DNA of 64,000 nt from Echiichthys vipera (taxonomy: Eukaryota > Chordata > Actinopteri > Perciformes > Trachinidae). The number at the start of each line of letters is the position of its first letter. Within the stretch, counting starts at the first letter, position 1. The stretch covers positions 15,113,265-15,177,264 of the forward strand of contig OY829655.1 in the NCBI GenBank assembly GCA_963691815.1, given 5' to 3'. Shown here piece after piece: positions 9,278-19,300 of the stretch. Position numbers and translations under genes: made by a program. The notes beneath the pieces were generated by a model. It worked only from the letters and a program-made list of their open reading frames with translations, had not been told where the DNA came from and ran no database searches.

Positions 9278-9533
9278 ACAAATGGATTTACAGCGTTTTG
9301 AAAAAAAAGGATGGATTTATAGCATTTTGAAAAAGAAAAAAAAACATTGGATTTATTATCAACAATATTGATGTTTGATTTAACAATTATTGTTCAACAT
9401 GTTCAGACTGAGCCAATAAGCCATTTTGACAAGATAAATTGAATATTAACCAACTGTGTGGGTCTAGGTAAAAAATGTAATTTTCCTGAAAACTATTAAA
9501 ATGGATTTATAGCGTTTTGGAAAAGAGCTCCTC
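9278..9533. repeat. Right subterminal and terminal repeats of the 4-kb transposon
   Basis: ATGGATTTACAGCGTTTTGA (about 9281), ATGGATTTATAGCATTTTGA (about 9311) and ATGGATTTATAGCGTTTTGG (about 9501) are three direct copies. They are reverse complements of the left-end motif. The last merges into the terminal repeat. The mirror arrangement at the two ends supports a role in transposase binding. Confidence 0.75.
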
Positions 9534-9537
9534 ATAT

Positions 9538-9836
9538 TTCTCCTGTATTAGCCTCTTTGCACTGGCTACCTGTAAAATCTAGAATAGAATTTAAAATCCT
9601 TCTCCTTACGTACAAAGCTCTTATTGGTCAGGCTCCGTCGTATCTTAAAGAGCTCATAGTACCGTATCCCCCGACTAGATCTCTGCGCTCTGAGAATGCA
9701 GGGCTACTCGTCGTTCCTAGAGTCTCCAAAAGTAGAAATGGAGGCAGAGCCTTCAGCTACCAAGCGGGAGGCAGACACTGTCCCCATATTTAAGAGTAAA
9801 CTTAAAACTTTCCTTTTTGATAAAGCTTACAGCTAG
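9538..9836 (+). pseudogene. LINE ORF2 fragment: C-terminal tip of reverse transcriptase
   Basis: The frame reads SPVLASLHWLPVKSRIEF, then KILLLTYKALIGQAPSYLKEL, matching the well-known C-terminal region of L2/CR1-type RT in fish. After PRVSKSRNGGRAFSYQ there is a small deletion and frame change at about 9765. The last stretch, ADTVPIFKSKLKTFLFDKAYS, ends with TAG at 9834-9836. The polymerase core with its catalytic aspartates is absent, so this copy cannot reverse-transcribe. Confidence 0.85.
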
Positions 9837-10661
9837 GACTAACGATAAGATTTTCTTCTGCTTAATTATGCTGCTAGGCCTAGTCTGGTGGGGGATAATA
9901 CTTTTCCTGATACTCTGAGCTTCTCTCCTTTCTGTCTGTATCATTCATGTCTCATCAATGCATGTTACTAATTCAGCTTCTTCCCCGGAGTTGTTTGTGC
10001 TTTGTCGTCTCGCAGGTCTCTGCTGATCGTGGTTGTTCCTGCTGCCGTGGTCCTACATAATGCTTCCTGCTGCTATTATCACTGTTACTCATATATACTA
10101 TCACTAGTTTAATAAACTATAAAAGTTGTAGCCATAAAAACAACACCAGTGGTATGTCTCGCTGTATCGTAGCTGCTATTGCCACTACTCATCATTGATC
10201 ATGTTTGCCACCATAATTACTGTCATTTTCATATTCCATCACCTTAACTGTGCTTGTTTCTACTATTCTGTTGTATTAACTGCCTTAACATATACGTCAT
10301 ATTCACATTACTATAGATATGATTATAGTTACTGTTACGCTTTGGTTGCTTGCATCTCTGGAAGTGTGTCTGTCTGTCTCTCTCTGTCCATCTGTGTGTT
10401 TTCTCTCTTTCTCTCTCCTTTTCTTCCTCCCCAACCGGTCAAGACAGATGGCCATCCTCCACAGAGCTGGGTCTGTCCGACGTTCCTGCCTGTTATAGGG
10501 AAGGTTTTCGTCGCCACCGTACTCTACAGGGGAATTGTTGGGTCTATTTAAATCATAAATAAGTCATTGAGTGTGGTCTTTACCTACTCTGTAAAGTGTC
10601 CTGAGATAACTTTTGTTATGATTTGACACTATAAATAAAATTGAATTGAATTGAATTGAAT
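9837..10661 (+). other. LINE 3' untranslated region and AATTG tail
   Basis: It contains a CT-rich segment (10370-10430), then AACCGGTCAAGACAGATGGC and GGGGAATTGTTGGGT, and ends GATTTGACACTATAAATAAA followed by four AATTG units. This is the usual 3' end of fish L2/Maui-like elements, which tolerate short tandem tails rather than poly(A). Confidence 0.85.
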
Positions 10662-12109
10662 GCAAAATGTGTGCACGTAGCCTATTGTATTTACACACGT
10701 ACTGTATTTTATACACATTCCTTGAGCTTCAGGCAGAGCCTTTCCAATCACAGACAGTTTTTAAGTTTTCCCAGGGAGGCTTTGCCTTTGCTCTTGCAGT
10801 CTCAGAAGCTCCTTGCTAACACAAGGTGGAATTACATTTTTGCTCTTTATATGCTAATAGTAGAACAGTAAACCCCAGAGGTGGTTCATATCCCAATAGT
10901 CTGCTTGAGAGAGAGAGAGTAGATAGGCTGAGCAATGGGGTCAAATGAACAGCTCACATCCTAATTTGGAGTGTATGTGCTCGTATATGTGTGACAATGT
11001 TGGATGTGTGTGAAAGAGAGAGAATACTTGATGCCTGAGTATCTGTGCGTTGGCTTTGAGCATGATGACTTGATGATCACATGGTGACAAACTATACACA
11101 CCCCACACACACATCCCCCCCCCCCCCACACACACACACACACAGCAGCTATTGGGAGAAATTTAGGTCCTTCTTTTGACTGACACAGGTGTCCGCATAA
11201 ATCATGGAGCAGCAGAACTTAACATTGCCACTGTGTGCCTACATTTAACAATAAAGGAAATCACCATTTACTAAACACACAAACAACACTAACAATACAA
11301 ATTAAAGAATGTGTGTTCAAAAGCTTATAACGATCTATATTATTCCACCATTCATGGTCATGCGAAGAATTGTTGTCTCTCAGAAGCAAAGGTGACTTAG
11401 GACAAGACTTCTTTTCGAGGATGTTTAATTATACAAATTGTCTGACTTTAAAGGGATAATTAGTTTTTTTCTCAAATAAGAGCAACGTCTTCCCATTTCT
11501 ATTAATTTCTGTATTAATGCAAAATAAAAACCACATCCAACATATACCCAAATCTGAAAGGAGCCCAAAATTATAAATTGCAGCACTCAGCACAGAGGCT
11601 AATGCTCTCACAAATGGTGTTGTTCTATTATAGAAGCTACAGAAATTGATACTGTACAGACACATTGATGGTAAAATATTGCATGCACAACCTTTACCAT
11701 CAAACTATCTTTGTCTTCTTTCATCTCCTTTCAGTTTTTACCCCTATTTTTTCATCTTTCCTCAATTTTGATCTTTTATAATTTCAGATGTAGTGTACAA
11801 CTTAATTTGTCAACCATTCGCACTGCAGTATTACTCAAAATCAGTTCAGTGGGTCAGATCTTTACCGAGGATGGACCTGCAAATTGCTACTAAAAAGGCG
11901 CTTCATAATATAAAGAAGGTGTTCTTTTGCCGTCCCTTTTAGGAGCTTTCTGTCCAAGCATCAAAAAGTAACTGAAGGAGCAGCTGAAAGGTATTCATTG
12001 TTTCAAAAGGTGAAATGTTGTTTAAACACAAGTTACAGTATCCAAGGAAAAAGTCTTTGCTTCATGCGCTTTCTCTACAACACCTCACTACACATTCACA
12101 CACAGTCAC
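10662..12109. other. Intergenic DNA, repeat copy and microsatellite, no gene
   Basis: Apart from the repeat at 11040-11144, the sequence is anonymous AT-rich DNA. No ORF here has protein-like features. Confidence 0.6.
11040..11144. repeat. Repeat tail ending in CA microsatellite, copy 2
   Basis: Positions 11040-11095 match 2755-2810 almost base for base (TGCGTTGGCTTTGAGCATGA core). A CA run, 13 consecutive C and another CA run follow to 11144. See copy 1. Confidence 0.75.
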
Positions 12110-12114
12110 ATTCA

Positions 12115-12345
12115 CAGCAGGAAATATATCTTATACTCTTGGCCGCTCAGCAGCTCTACAGGGGCAGTCGTGTGTTAAGCACACAGCTGAATGGCTCCTC
12201 AAGGGTAGTTGTTGAAGAGTGGGGGAGTTAAACTCAGGTACTTTCCTCACAAGCCTTTTCCAGCAGGTCTGGGGATTGGAACCACTGACCTTCCATGTGC
12301 AAACCTGCTTCTTTTGCCTTTGGGCTTCTACCACTTTGCCCCTCC
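12115..12345 (-). mobile_element. tRNA-derived SINE, minus strand (decayed)
   Basis: On the minus strand the order is GTGGTAGAAGCCC (degraded box A region), AGAAGCAGG, GGAAGGTCAGTGGTTCCAATCCCC (box B-like GGTTCCAATCC at about 12272-12282), then a body (CTTGAGGAGCCATTCAGCTG...ACTGCCCCTGTAGAGCTGC). This matches, from general knowledge, a common fish SINE head with its GGTTCGATCCC box B. It is too mutated to be active. Confidence 0.55.
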
Positions 12346-15300
12346 CCACCCCCCATATCTTTCTTTCTCTTTCTTAATTCAGGCTCAGGTGTTGGAATCC
12401 AGTCTGGAGTGAAATCCTTTCTGATACTTTTTCTTTTGTTTCACTGCATCACGACACTATCAATTAAGCCAGAAGGCCAGTCAAAGTGTTGCCTCATATC
12501 CTTCTTGCCTCTAGCACATATTGGTTTCTAGCCCCTATGTGTGGTCCTACCCATGAATCTTAATCTTGTACCCAAACAGTTGCCATCAATTATCCTGGCT
12601 GCTACTGCTAACTCTTCCCTCGTCTCCCATTTTTCCCCATTAAAAAAGCTTTTTTTCCTCCTCACTGCGATGGAATTGCTTCGCTGCCTGCCCAGGAAAT
12701 GATTTCTCAGCAGGCTTGTGGACCTGGTGCTTTCTACAGGTAGAAGGTAGAAATGGATGCACTCGTGTGTTTGGGCTCAGCAGGCGTGTGTAGCGTCAGG
12801 ACAGAAAATAAAATAAAATGTAAATCATACCGATAAATATTATTGCGACATCCAAAGACCTTGCAAAACTCAATAAATTGTGAGGATTTTTACCATAACT
12901 AGGACTTGCCAAAACAATCACAGTAAAGGTTGTTTTATTTATTGTCAAAGGAGTTTCTGTGGTGGTAACAAATCAATTCACTGGATGATTATAAAGTTAT
13001 TTGAAAATGTTAAGCAGCTCTGGCTAAGTAACGAAACACTGGCATTTAATCCAAATTTTATGAAATAGAACATGTTTGAGGGTGATTTTGTTTACTTCCT
13101 TCTGCGGGTGATATCTACTTCTCAGTAGTGATGTCCATACTCAATAGTGGGATTTCTGTAAGACTTCTGTGGAAGATCGCTCTCGGTTGTCCCTTGTGAG
13201 TAGAGCATAACCATGGAGCTCTGTTTGCACTATAGCCTTTAGCACAGTTAGCACAGACCCACTGATCAGAGGTATGAGCTCCCTATGAGCACAGATTTCC
13301 TACGAAAGCCTGATCCAGGCAGTGCGCAATGCAGAATGGCCAGTGAGAGCACTGTTGCTATTGTTATGACTCAGAACGTGTGCAGCCATCCATGGCCCAC
13401 ACTCAGAAATATTTTTCAATATTTCGAGTACACCACCTTTAATGTGAATGCTGCCTGTCATGATTATCATACTTCAGTCAATGTCAAAAAAATGTAAAAT
13501 GTCAAACATGTCAGAGGGAGGCCTGCTGCAAGTAGAGGTTGAACAAAGAGCTTCCCTGATGAAAAAAAAGAAAAGAAAATGTGGCTACTCTGTGCAACAC
13601 AAATGTATTGTATTCATCTTGCATCTAGAATACATGTCTTATTCTACAAGCAAGCATCTCTCAGTATCTTTCCTTTCTCAGCCTGTCAGATAGTGACATG
13701 ATTTGTCATACAGGAGACTACATGTTACATACAACAGACATGTCTGAAGCTGTCAGTACGGTAAGATAATTTATTCCATTAAACTGCTAGAACACATTGA
13801 TGAACAGACAGGCTGGATGTTTGTGTGAGGCATCAAGATGACAAGAAGACACTGCTGGAGGCATTTCATTGTCTGGGTGCATTACTGCTCCTCATTGGTC
13901 CTACCCAAAGTACCTCTGTGGTCACAACAGTCTGTAATGAGATTTACAAGGGAATTTATGATGGGATTCTAATTGATTTAGTTGGGGTGGGGAGATTTTG
14001 AATATACCTCGACTAGTGTAGCATGCCAAGCTACATCACGTTTGTCAGTAATGGTTCGGCACTATTTGGCTTGAAGTTTTCTGCGAGATGCATTTCAGTA
14101 AATCCAGCTACCTGTAGGCACTGCTGGAGGGCGAAGCCTATGACAAAACAGAAATCCAACTTGTTAAAGGCCCAATAATCCACTTCTGGGTTGGAATTAT
14201 ACTTTAATGTGCATGCGTCTGTTTATTTATTGATTTTAATTGAATGTATCATTTAATTATTCATGTATTCTGAATGAAAACAAATATTTAAATGCGTTCA
14301 AGTACAGGTTAGCAGTTGTCTTGGTCTAGACCTAAGCTCCACAGAATTGACCGATTTGCCTGACATAGTGACAAGAAACAGGGGTTTCTGGACTGAAAAG
14401 GCAGTGACGATAAACCAATCACCTGCAGTTACATCTTACAGCCAAAGTGGCTACTAGAAACAACTATCTCAATTCTGGATTACAACTTTAAGTAGCCCAG
14501 CAGAGGTATATTTTGTCGATGGTAACATTATTAGTAGTTAGTACAGCAAACTTACACAGTTAAAGTTGCAGAATGGCGCTGTTCTTGTAGGATATCCGCT
14601 CGTATTTGTTGACTCAGGAAAATGAAAAATAGTTTTGTCCTTATTATATCCAGCATCCACAGTCAGAACCACATAAGGTGAAATACCCTTTTGTGTATAC
14701 ACTTAGCAGAGGTATTAAATTCCAAATATGCGTAGCCATTTGCTTTGACATATTAAACACCAGGTTATCAATCACCTGCTGCTGATGACATGCTCAAGTC
14801 CCTGCTGCTGCACAGAGCTGTATGGCTTATTCAAAGTTTATAAATGTTGAATGTGTCCAAATTGCGCCATATTCGACAAAGCGCATCCTAAAACAATTGT
14901 GCATGATAATAATGCAAACATGAGAGTAAAAATGACTTTCCCTTTGGGGTTGTAGTTAAGAGTGTTGTTAAAAGACGTTTACCTCACAATTACAACTCAC
15001 TGAGTAAAAGAAAAAACTATAGGGAGTGAGAGAGTGGCATGACATATAACAGATCTCTGGACAAATGTACAGAGAAAAGTTTGCGGTAAGTTTCTACATT
15101 TGCGTCTTGTACAGATTATTGTGCTTTTTTATTTCATCACACACACTTAGAGGAGCTGATTGTGATTGTGTTGTCCTTGTCACCTTGCATTCCTTTTTAA
15201 ATTGCAGCGGTACCACCCTTTTCATCACGCCCCAGATCGATTATAATTTGTTTTAAGGCTTAGCGAATGAATGTGAATAGCCAGGCGCTGACTCTTAAAA

Positions 15301-15881
15301 ATATATAAGCTAACTCACAGGCAGGCCAAGCAATCAGCTGGGATGCAGATAGTAAATTCAGTGTTGCTTGTAATCTACGTTCTTATTAGAGGAGAGAGCA
15401 AATACATCTTGTAATACAATATCAGCCTCAGCAATAAATTATCAAGTGACAGAGAGCTGCAGTGGTCAGGCAAGTTGAAGTGTGCAGTTGTTGGGTGCAT
15501 GTTTACATGTATGTTGTAGTACACAGTATGGATTTGTAATTGTGTGTGTTTGTAGGTAGAGAGAATGCAGGCCCTGGAAAAATGATGACTTACATTGCAT
15601 GAGAAAGAAAGCCATGTTGTCGTCACAAACATACATGCTCTCATCCCCGAGATCCTCACTTGAATATTACATAGATTGCATAAGAATAGCGTTTCCCTGG
15701 GCGAAACTAGTCGTATGGGTGCTCTCTGGGAGCTGAACAGAGAGGTCAAAGATCATCAAAAAATCACTGGCACATAAAAATAAACTCACATGTTCACATA
15801 GCAAGTACATAACAAAAAAGATGAGAGGTCCAACAAAGGGAAATCAATTTGCATTATTGGCTTACGGTTTCTTACATATAT
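12346..15881. other. Intergenic DNA, no gene seen
   Basis: AT-rich, without recognisable coding sequence, long tandem repeats or clear transposon termini. All ORFs here are under 85 codons (15375-15749, just upstream of the MITE, reaches 124) and none resembles a known protein. Confidence 0.6.
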
Positions 15882-15885
15882 TTAA

Positions 15886-16301
15886 AGGTTCCATTTTGTA
15901 AAAAGTGAGATTTCCAGGTCTTTTTTTAACTATGAAGAATGTTGAGGCACTATATAAATACTTTGAAAGTATCAACACCCTAAATCCAGAGAAATGCACG
16001 CAGAATATTGAGAATATGTGAGTGTAAAAAAGTGCAGTTGCATTGTTGTTACAGTCATTTCCCCGCTGCAATGATGGTGCAGAGACGCCGATAGTGCAGA
16101 TGCGGAAGACCCATAAACACAGACCAAACAGAGCTGACTGGGCTTTTCCTGAAGGGAGTTAGAAAAGCACCAAAAAGCGTTTCAGACAAAGGGGTGAATA
16201 CAGGTATATTCAGACAGACACTATAAGAAAAATAATGGTTTTTTGAACATGGAAACCACAAATACACAGATGAACCTGAAAATGAGCATACTATGGGACC
16301 T
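15886..16301. mobile_element. TTAA-flanked MITE, 416 bp
   Basis: TTAA lies at 15882-15885 and 16302-16305. The ends are AGGTTCCATTTTGT and, reverse-complemented, AGGTCCCATAGTATGCTC, giving a short imperfect inverted repeat AGGTYCCAT. The right-end sequence TGAACCTGAAAATGAGCATA is a familiar fish MITE end. TTAA duplication suits piggyBac- or Kolobok-type non-autonomous elements. It has no coding capacity. Confidence 0.7.
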
Positions 16302-16305
16302 TTAA

Positions 16306-19300
16306 ATCCATCATTTTGTCTTTGCTATTATTTATAATGTATTGATTCGTTTTTTCCCCAAAAAGCTCTATCCAGTAATGAAATATCAAAACAGTATACT
16401 TCTTAAGACGCTGCCCCTTTTCATTCCCTGATTTATTTCCTGCTTTGACAACAGTCGTGCTTGTCTTGGTGTGTACTTGTTCAATTTCCTACTGTTATTA
16501 CCTCTTGCTTCATAATATCCTGTTGATATCGCAACACGTACTGTTTTCTTGGAGGCACTTCACAATAAATCTTTTTCTAAAAATGTGACTGGTGAGCCTT
16601 CAAAACTGATAAGATCACAAATGCTTTCTTTACGCCCATCTTATTCCCAGCTTACCTAAATAAAAGTGTTAACTGAAGTGCCTGGCTGTGAATGAACTAC
16701 CCTGATCAAATCTTAACAGATTAAAATGTGGTTTTGATGTTTTTAACTTCAAACTGAAATGAATAAATTATGTATACGATTGTGAATTTCATGATTACAG
16801 AATCCCTCAAAAATATCATATTATTCTATTTAGCTAGTTTTTAAAGTATGATGGCTTTTTATGCCTGGTCTATTTTGTGGCATATTTTAATTAGCTATCA
16901 TATATGAACAGGTCACCATGCAAACAGTGGATACAGTGAGTGGAGGGGTGAGAATGATGAACAGTGTTTCTCATCGTTCAGTGAACTTGAACAAACAGTC
17001 CATTTCTACTTCTTCTGTACAATCTTTAATTGTTTGTACAGCTAGTGGGTAGATGCATCTTTGTAATAATGTGTACATCTGGGCGGCTCCGCAGTTATTC
17101 ATTAATTGTGCACTGGTGGGTCGTTGTGTAATTGTTTCTACCACCACACTGTAAGTGGCTGGCCAAAGGAGCTTAGTATTAATTTTCCCTGGCCACAGCC
17201 AAGGGATTAGATGTGCTTTCCCTTGGCAAGGCTGTTTGGCAGCCACACTTATCTGCAGCGACTTACAAGGCTTATTGAACATTAGCATGCAATTATCTTT
17301 GATGGTCTAACTTTCCTGCTGGCTGACAAGACCCAATGATTCCCTGTTAGGGCTTTTCTGAGGACATGACATGCATATCAAGGTGCAAGGAAAGCAGAGG
17401 AAATAAAAATGTCATAGCTGAAATGGACTCTCAATAAAGCTGGTGGCACACACGAACACGTTTAAAATCCTGATTGATTTTGAAATGCTTTGCGTCGCCC
17501 ATCACACACTGCTATGGATTTCACAGATTGTTTTGCTTCCCAGTTGTCGATATGCTCCGACTATATGATTGTTTCGTGCAAGAAGGAGAGTAGTAGTTGC
17601 CAGTAGTGCCAGTGGCCGGAAGAGTCTGTGCAACACAAACCTTCATCACAATATGATTTTCTTTTTAAAATGACTCAATATCCACTGTAAGTGTAAAGAT
17701 TTGGGAAATAAAAATATATCAAGTCTATTTGTATTATCTAGAACTACAAACAAATAAAATACAGCAGTATCTGCTGAAGTATGCAAAGGTTATTCTTAGC
17801 ATGAATTCCACTACTCACTCTCAGGAGCATTATTGCAATACAAGTTGTGGGACAATGTGCTTATAAATATGGAATTATAATTGAAAAATAAATGGCCTTC
17901 ACATATAAAATCGCATAGAAATCCATCCTGTATTCAGGATTAATGCTCAATATGCAATTTAGATTTTTCCAATACCCCTTCGTTATTTAGGGTGGCGTCT
18001 GAAAACAGCCTGGGGCCAGATGTGCTCAATTGTATTTTATTTTTGTTCTATTTACATCTGGGACATTGTTTTATTTCCTTGAATTGATGCTATTTCCATT
18101 TTATCTTTTATTGTGAAGTACTCTGCAAAGTAAAAAGAAAAAAATCACGAAGGTGTCTATGGACATCATTGAATCAGTTTACTTTTCTAGTTTCTACATC
18201 CCCTGTGCTAATCAGAGACTGGTTTCAAAAGCTGCTAATAGTTTTATTAGAAGAGCAGTCAGTTTCCCTTCCTCTTGATTACCTCAGAGCTCCCACATGC
18301 CTCCAATTAGAGACCACTCTACTTCCCTTTGGATAACTTAATTCCCTTGCATACCCTTCCTCTCTTTGTTTCCCATCCTCTGTCTATCACCCATTTCCTT
18401 TGATTGCCTTTTGCTCACTGCCCATGTTGAACCACCTTTCTGTGAGAGTGAGTGAGAGAGGAGATCAATTTCTCCCTCATCAGCAGTCAATATGTGGTCG
18501 ATGGCAAGAAAAGGAGAGGAGGCAACTCTATTGATGATGGAGGAGATGTTGTCACATCTGATTTTCTCTTTATATCTTGCTCACCTGGGGCCCTGTGATA
18601 ACATTGGTATTGATTCTGACTAGCCAGTGCTAATTCAATAATGGCAGAGATGTTGCTGGGATCAAAGGCAATTACATGTATGCGCTGTTTTTACTGTAGC
18701 TGCAGACAAAACAGTTGATCTTAAAATGCCTAAGTGATTGATTAGAAAAACTGTGCAAGTGTGTACAACTGTGGCAGCAGGTGTTATTGCCTAGGCAATG
18801 CCTTTTCTCTTGACTGTATGCCATCTCACTGCCACCTCTCCTCTAATGCACACACATACACAGGTTACTTGCAAGAGACCAACGACCCCCTTGCTGTAAA
18901 TGGATTGGATAATTAACTGCAGTCTAACTGTCAGCACAGAGTGAAGAAAAAGAGGTAGTGCAACACACTAGGGCTTACCTAACCTAATTTTTTGAGCTTC
19001 GGATATTCGGTACTAATCAACAGCGACTATTCTGATATTAGTGCGGGGGAGAGTCAAAGCAGCCAGCTATGTGTGTAAACGGTGTCTACCTTCATTAAAT
19101 CACCACCAGTCTGCTACACAGCACACAGACCTCCACACACATCAGACGCCTCAGTTATAACACAAATCCAACAGTTGGATATCTCTGTGTCTGTGACTGT
19201 AAATGACAGCAAACCACAGTAAAGACTCTCACACTGAGAATGGAAATACTGTGCTGCAACATGTCTCTTTTGGTTTATTTAAAGGCAATTTTTTAAGGAT

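Larger units (their letters stand above)
5513..9533 (+). mobile_element. 4-kb DNA transposon inserted in the LINE; possibly Sola-like
   Basis: The terminal inverted repeats are GAAGAGCTCTTTTCC at the left and, reverse-complemented, GAGGAGCTCTTTTCC at the right. They continue as AAAACG, two mismatches, ATAAA. The flanks are ATAT at 5509-5512 and 9534-9537; CATAT also fits. Removing the insert plus one ATAT restores the RT coding sequence EHISPVLASLHW, which fixes the boundaries. The element carries one two-exon transposase-like gene (5810-7965), subterminal repeats at both ends, a microsatellite in the intron and a nested MITE (8024-8703). From memory, 4-bp duplications and GRG-type termini are Sola features. 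This assignment is tentative, and no database search was possible. Confidence 0.85.
3430..10661 (+). mobile_element. L2/Maui-like LINE, internally deleted and interrupted
   Basis: The order is a 5' untranslated region with TTAGC-rich repeats, ORF1 (3530-4420), an endonuclease segment (about 4700-5490), the RT C-terminal tip (9538-9836), a long 3' untranslated region and an AATTGAATTG-type tail ending at 10661. The tail, and the sequence before it (AAAGTGTCCTGAGATAACTTT), match fish L2/Maui-like LINEs from general knowledge. Removing the 4-kb insert at 5513-9533 leaves about 3.2 kb, too short for a full element because most of the RT domain is missing. The deletion came before the insertion: sequence left of the insert, reading TKTNRREHI, already belongs to the RT tail and continues into SPVLASLHWLPV to its right. 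The exact 5' end is uncertain. Confidence 0.85.

Noticed and set aside
5516..9530. GAGCTC as a 6-bp target duplication of the 4-kb transposon
   Set aside because: Inverted similarity continues outward past GAGCTC to GAAGAG/GAGGAG, and the LINE coding frame is restored only if ATAT (or CATAT) is the duplicated site.
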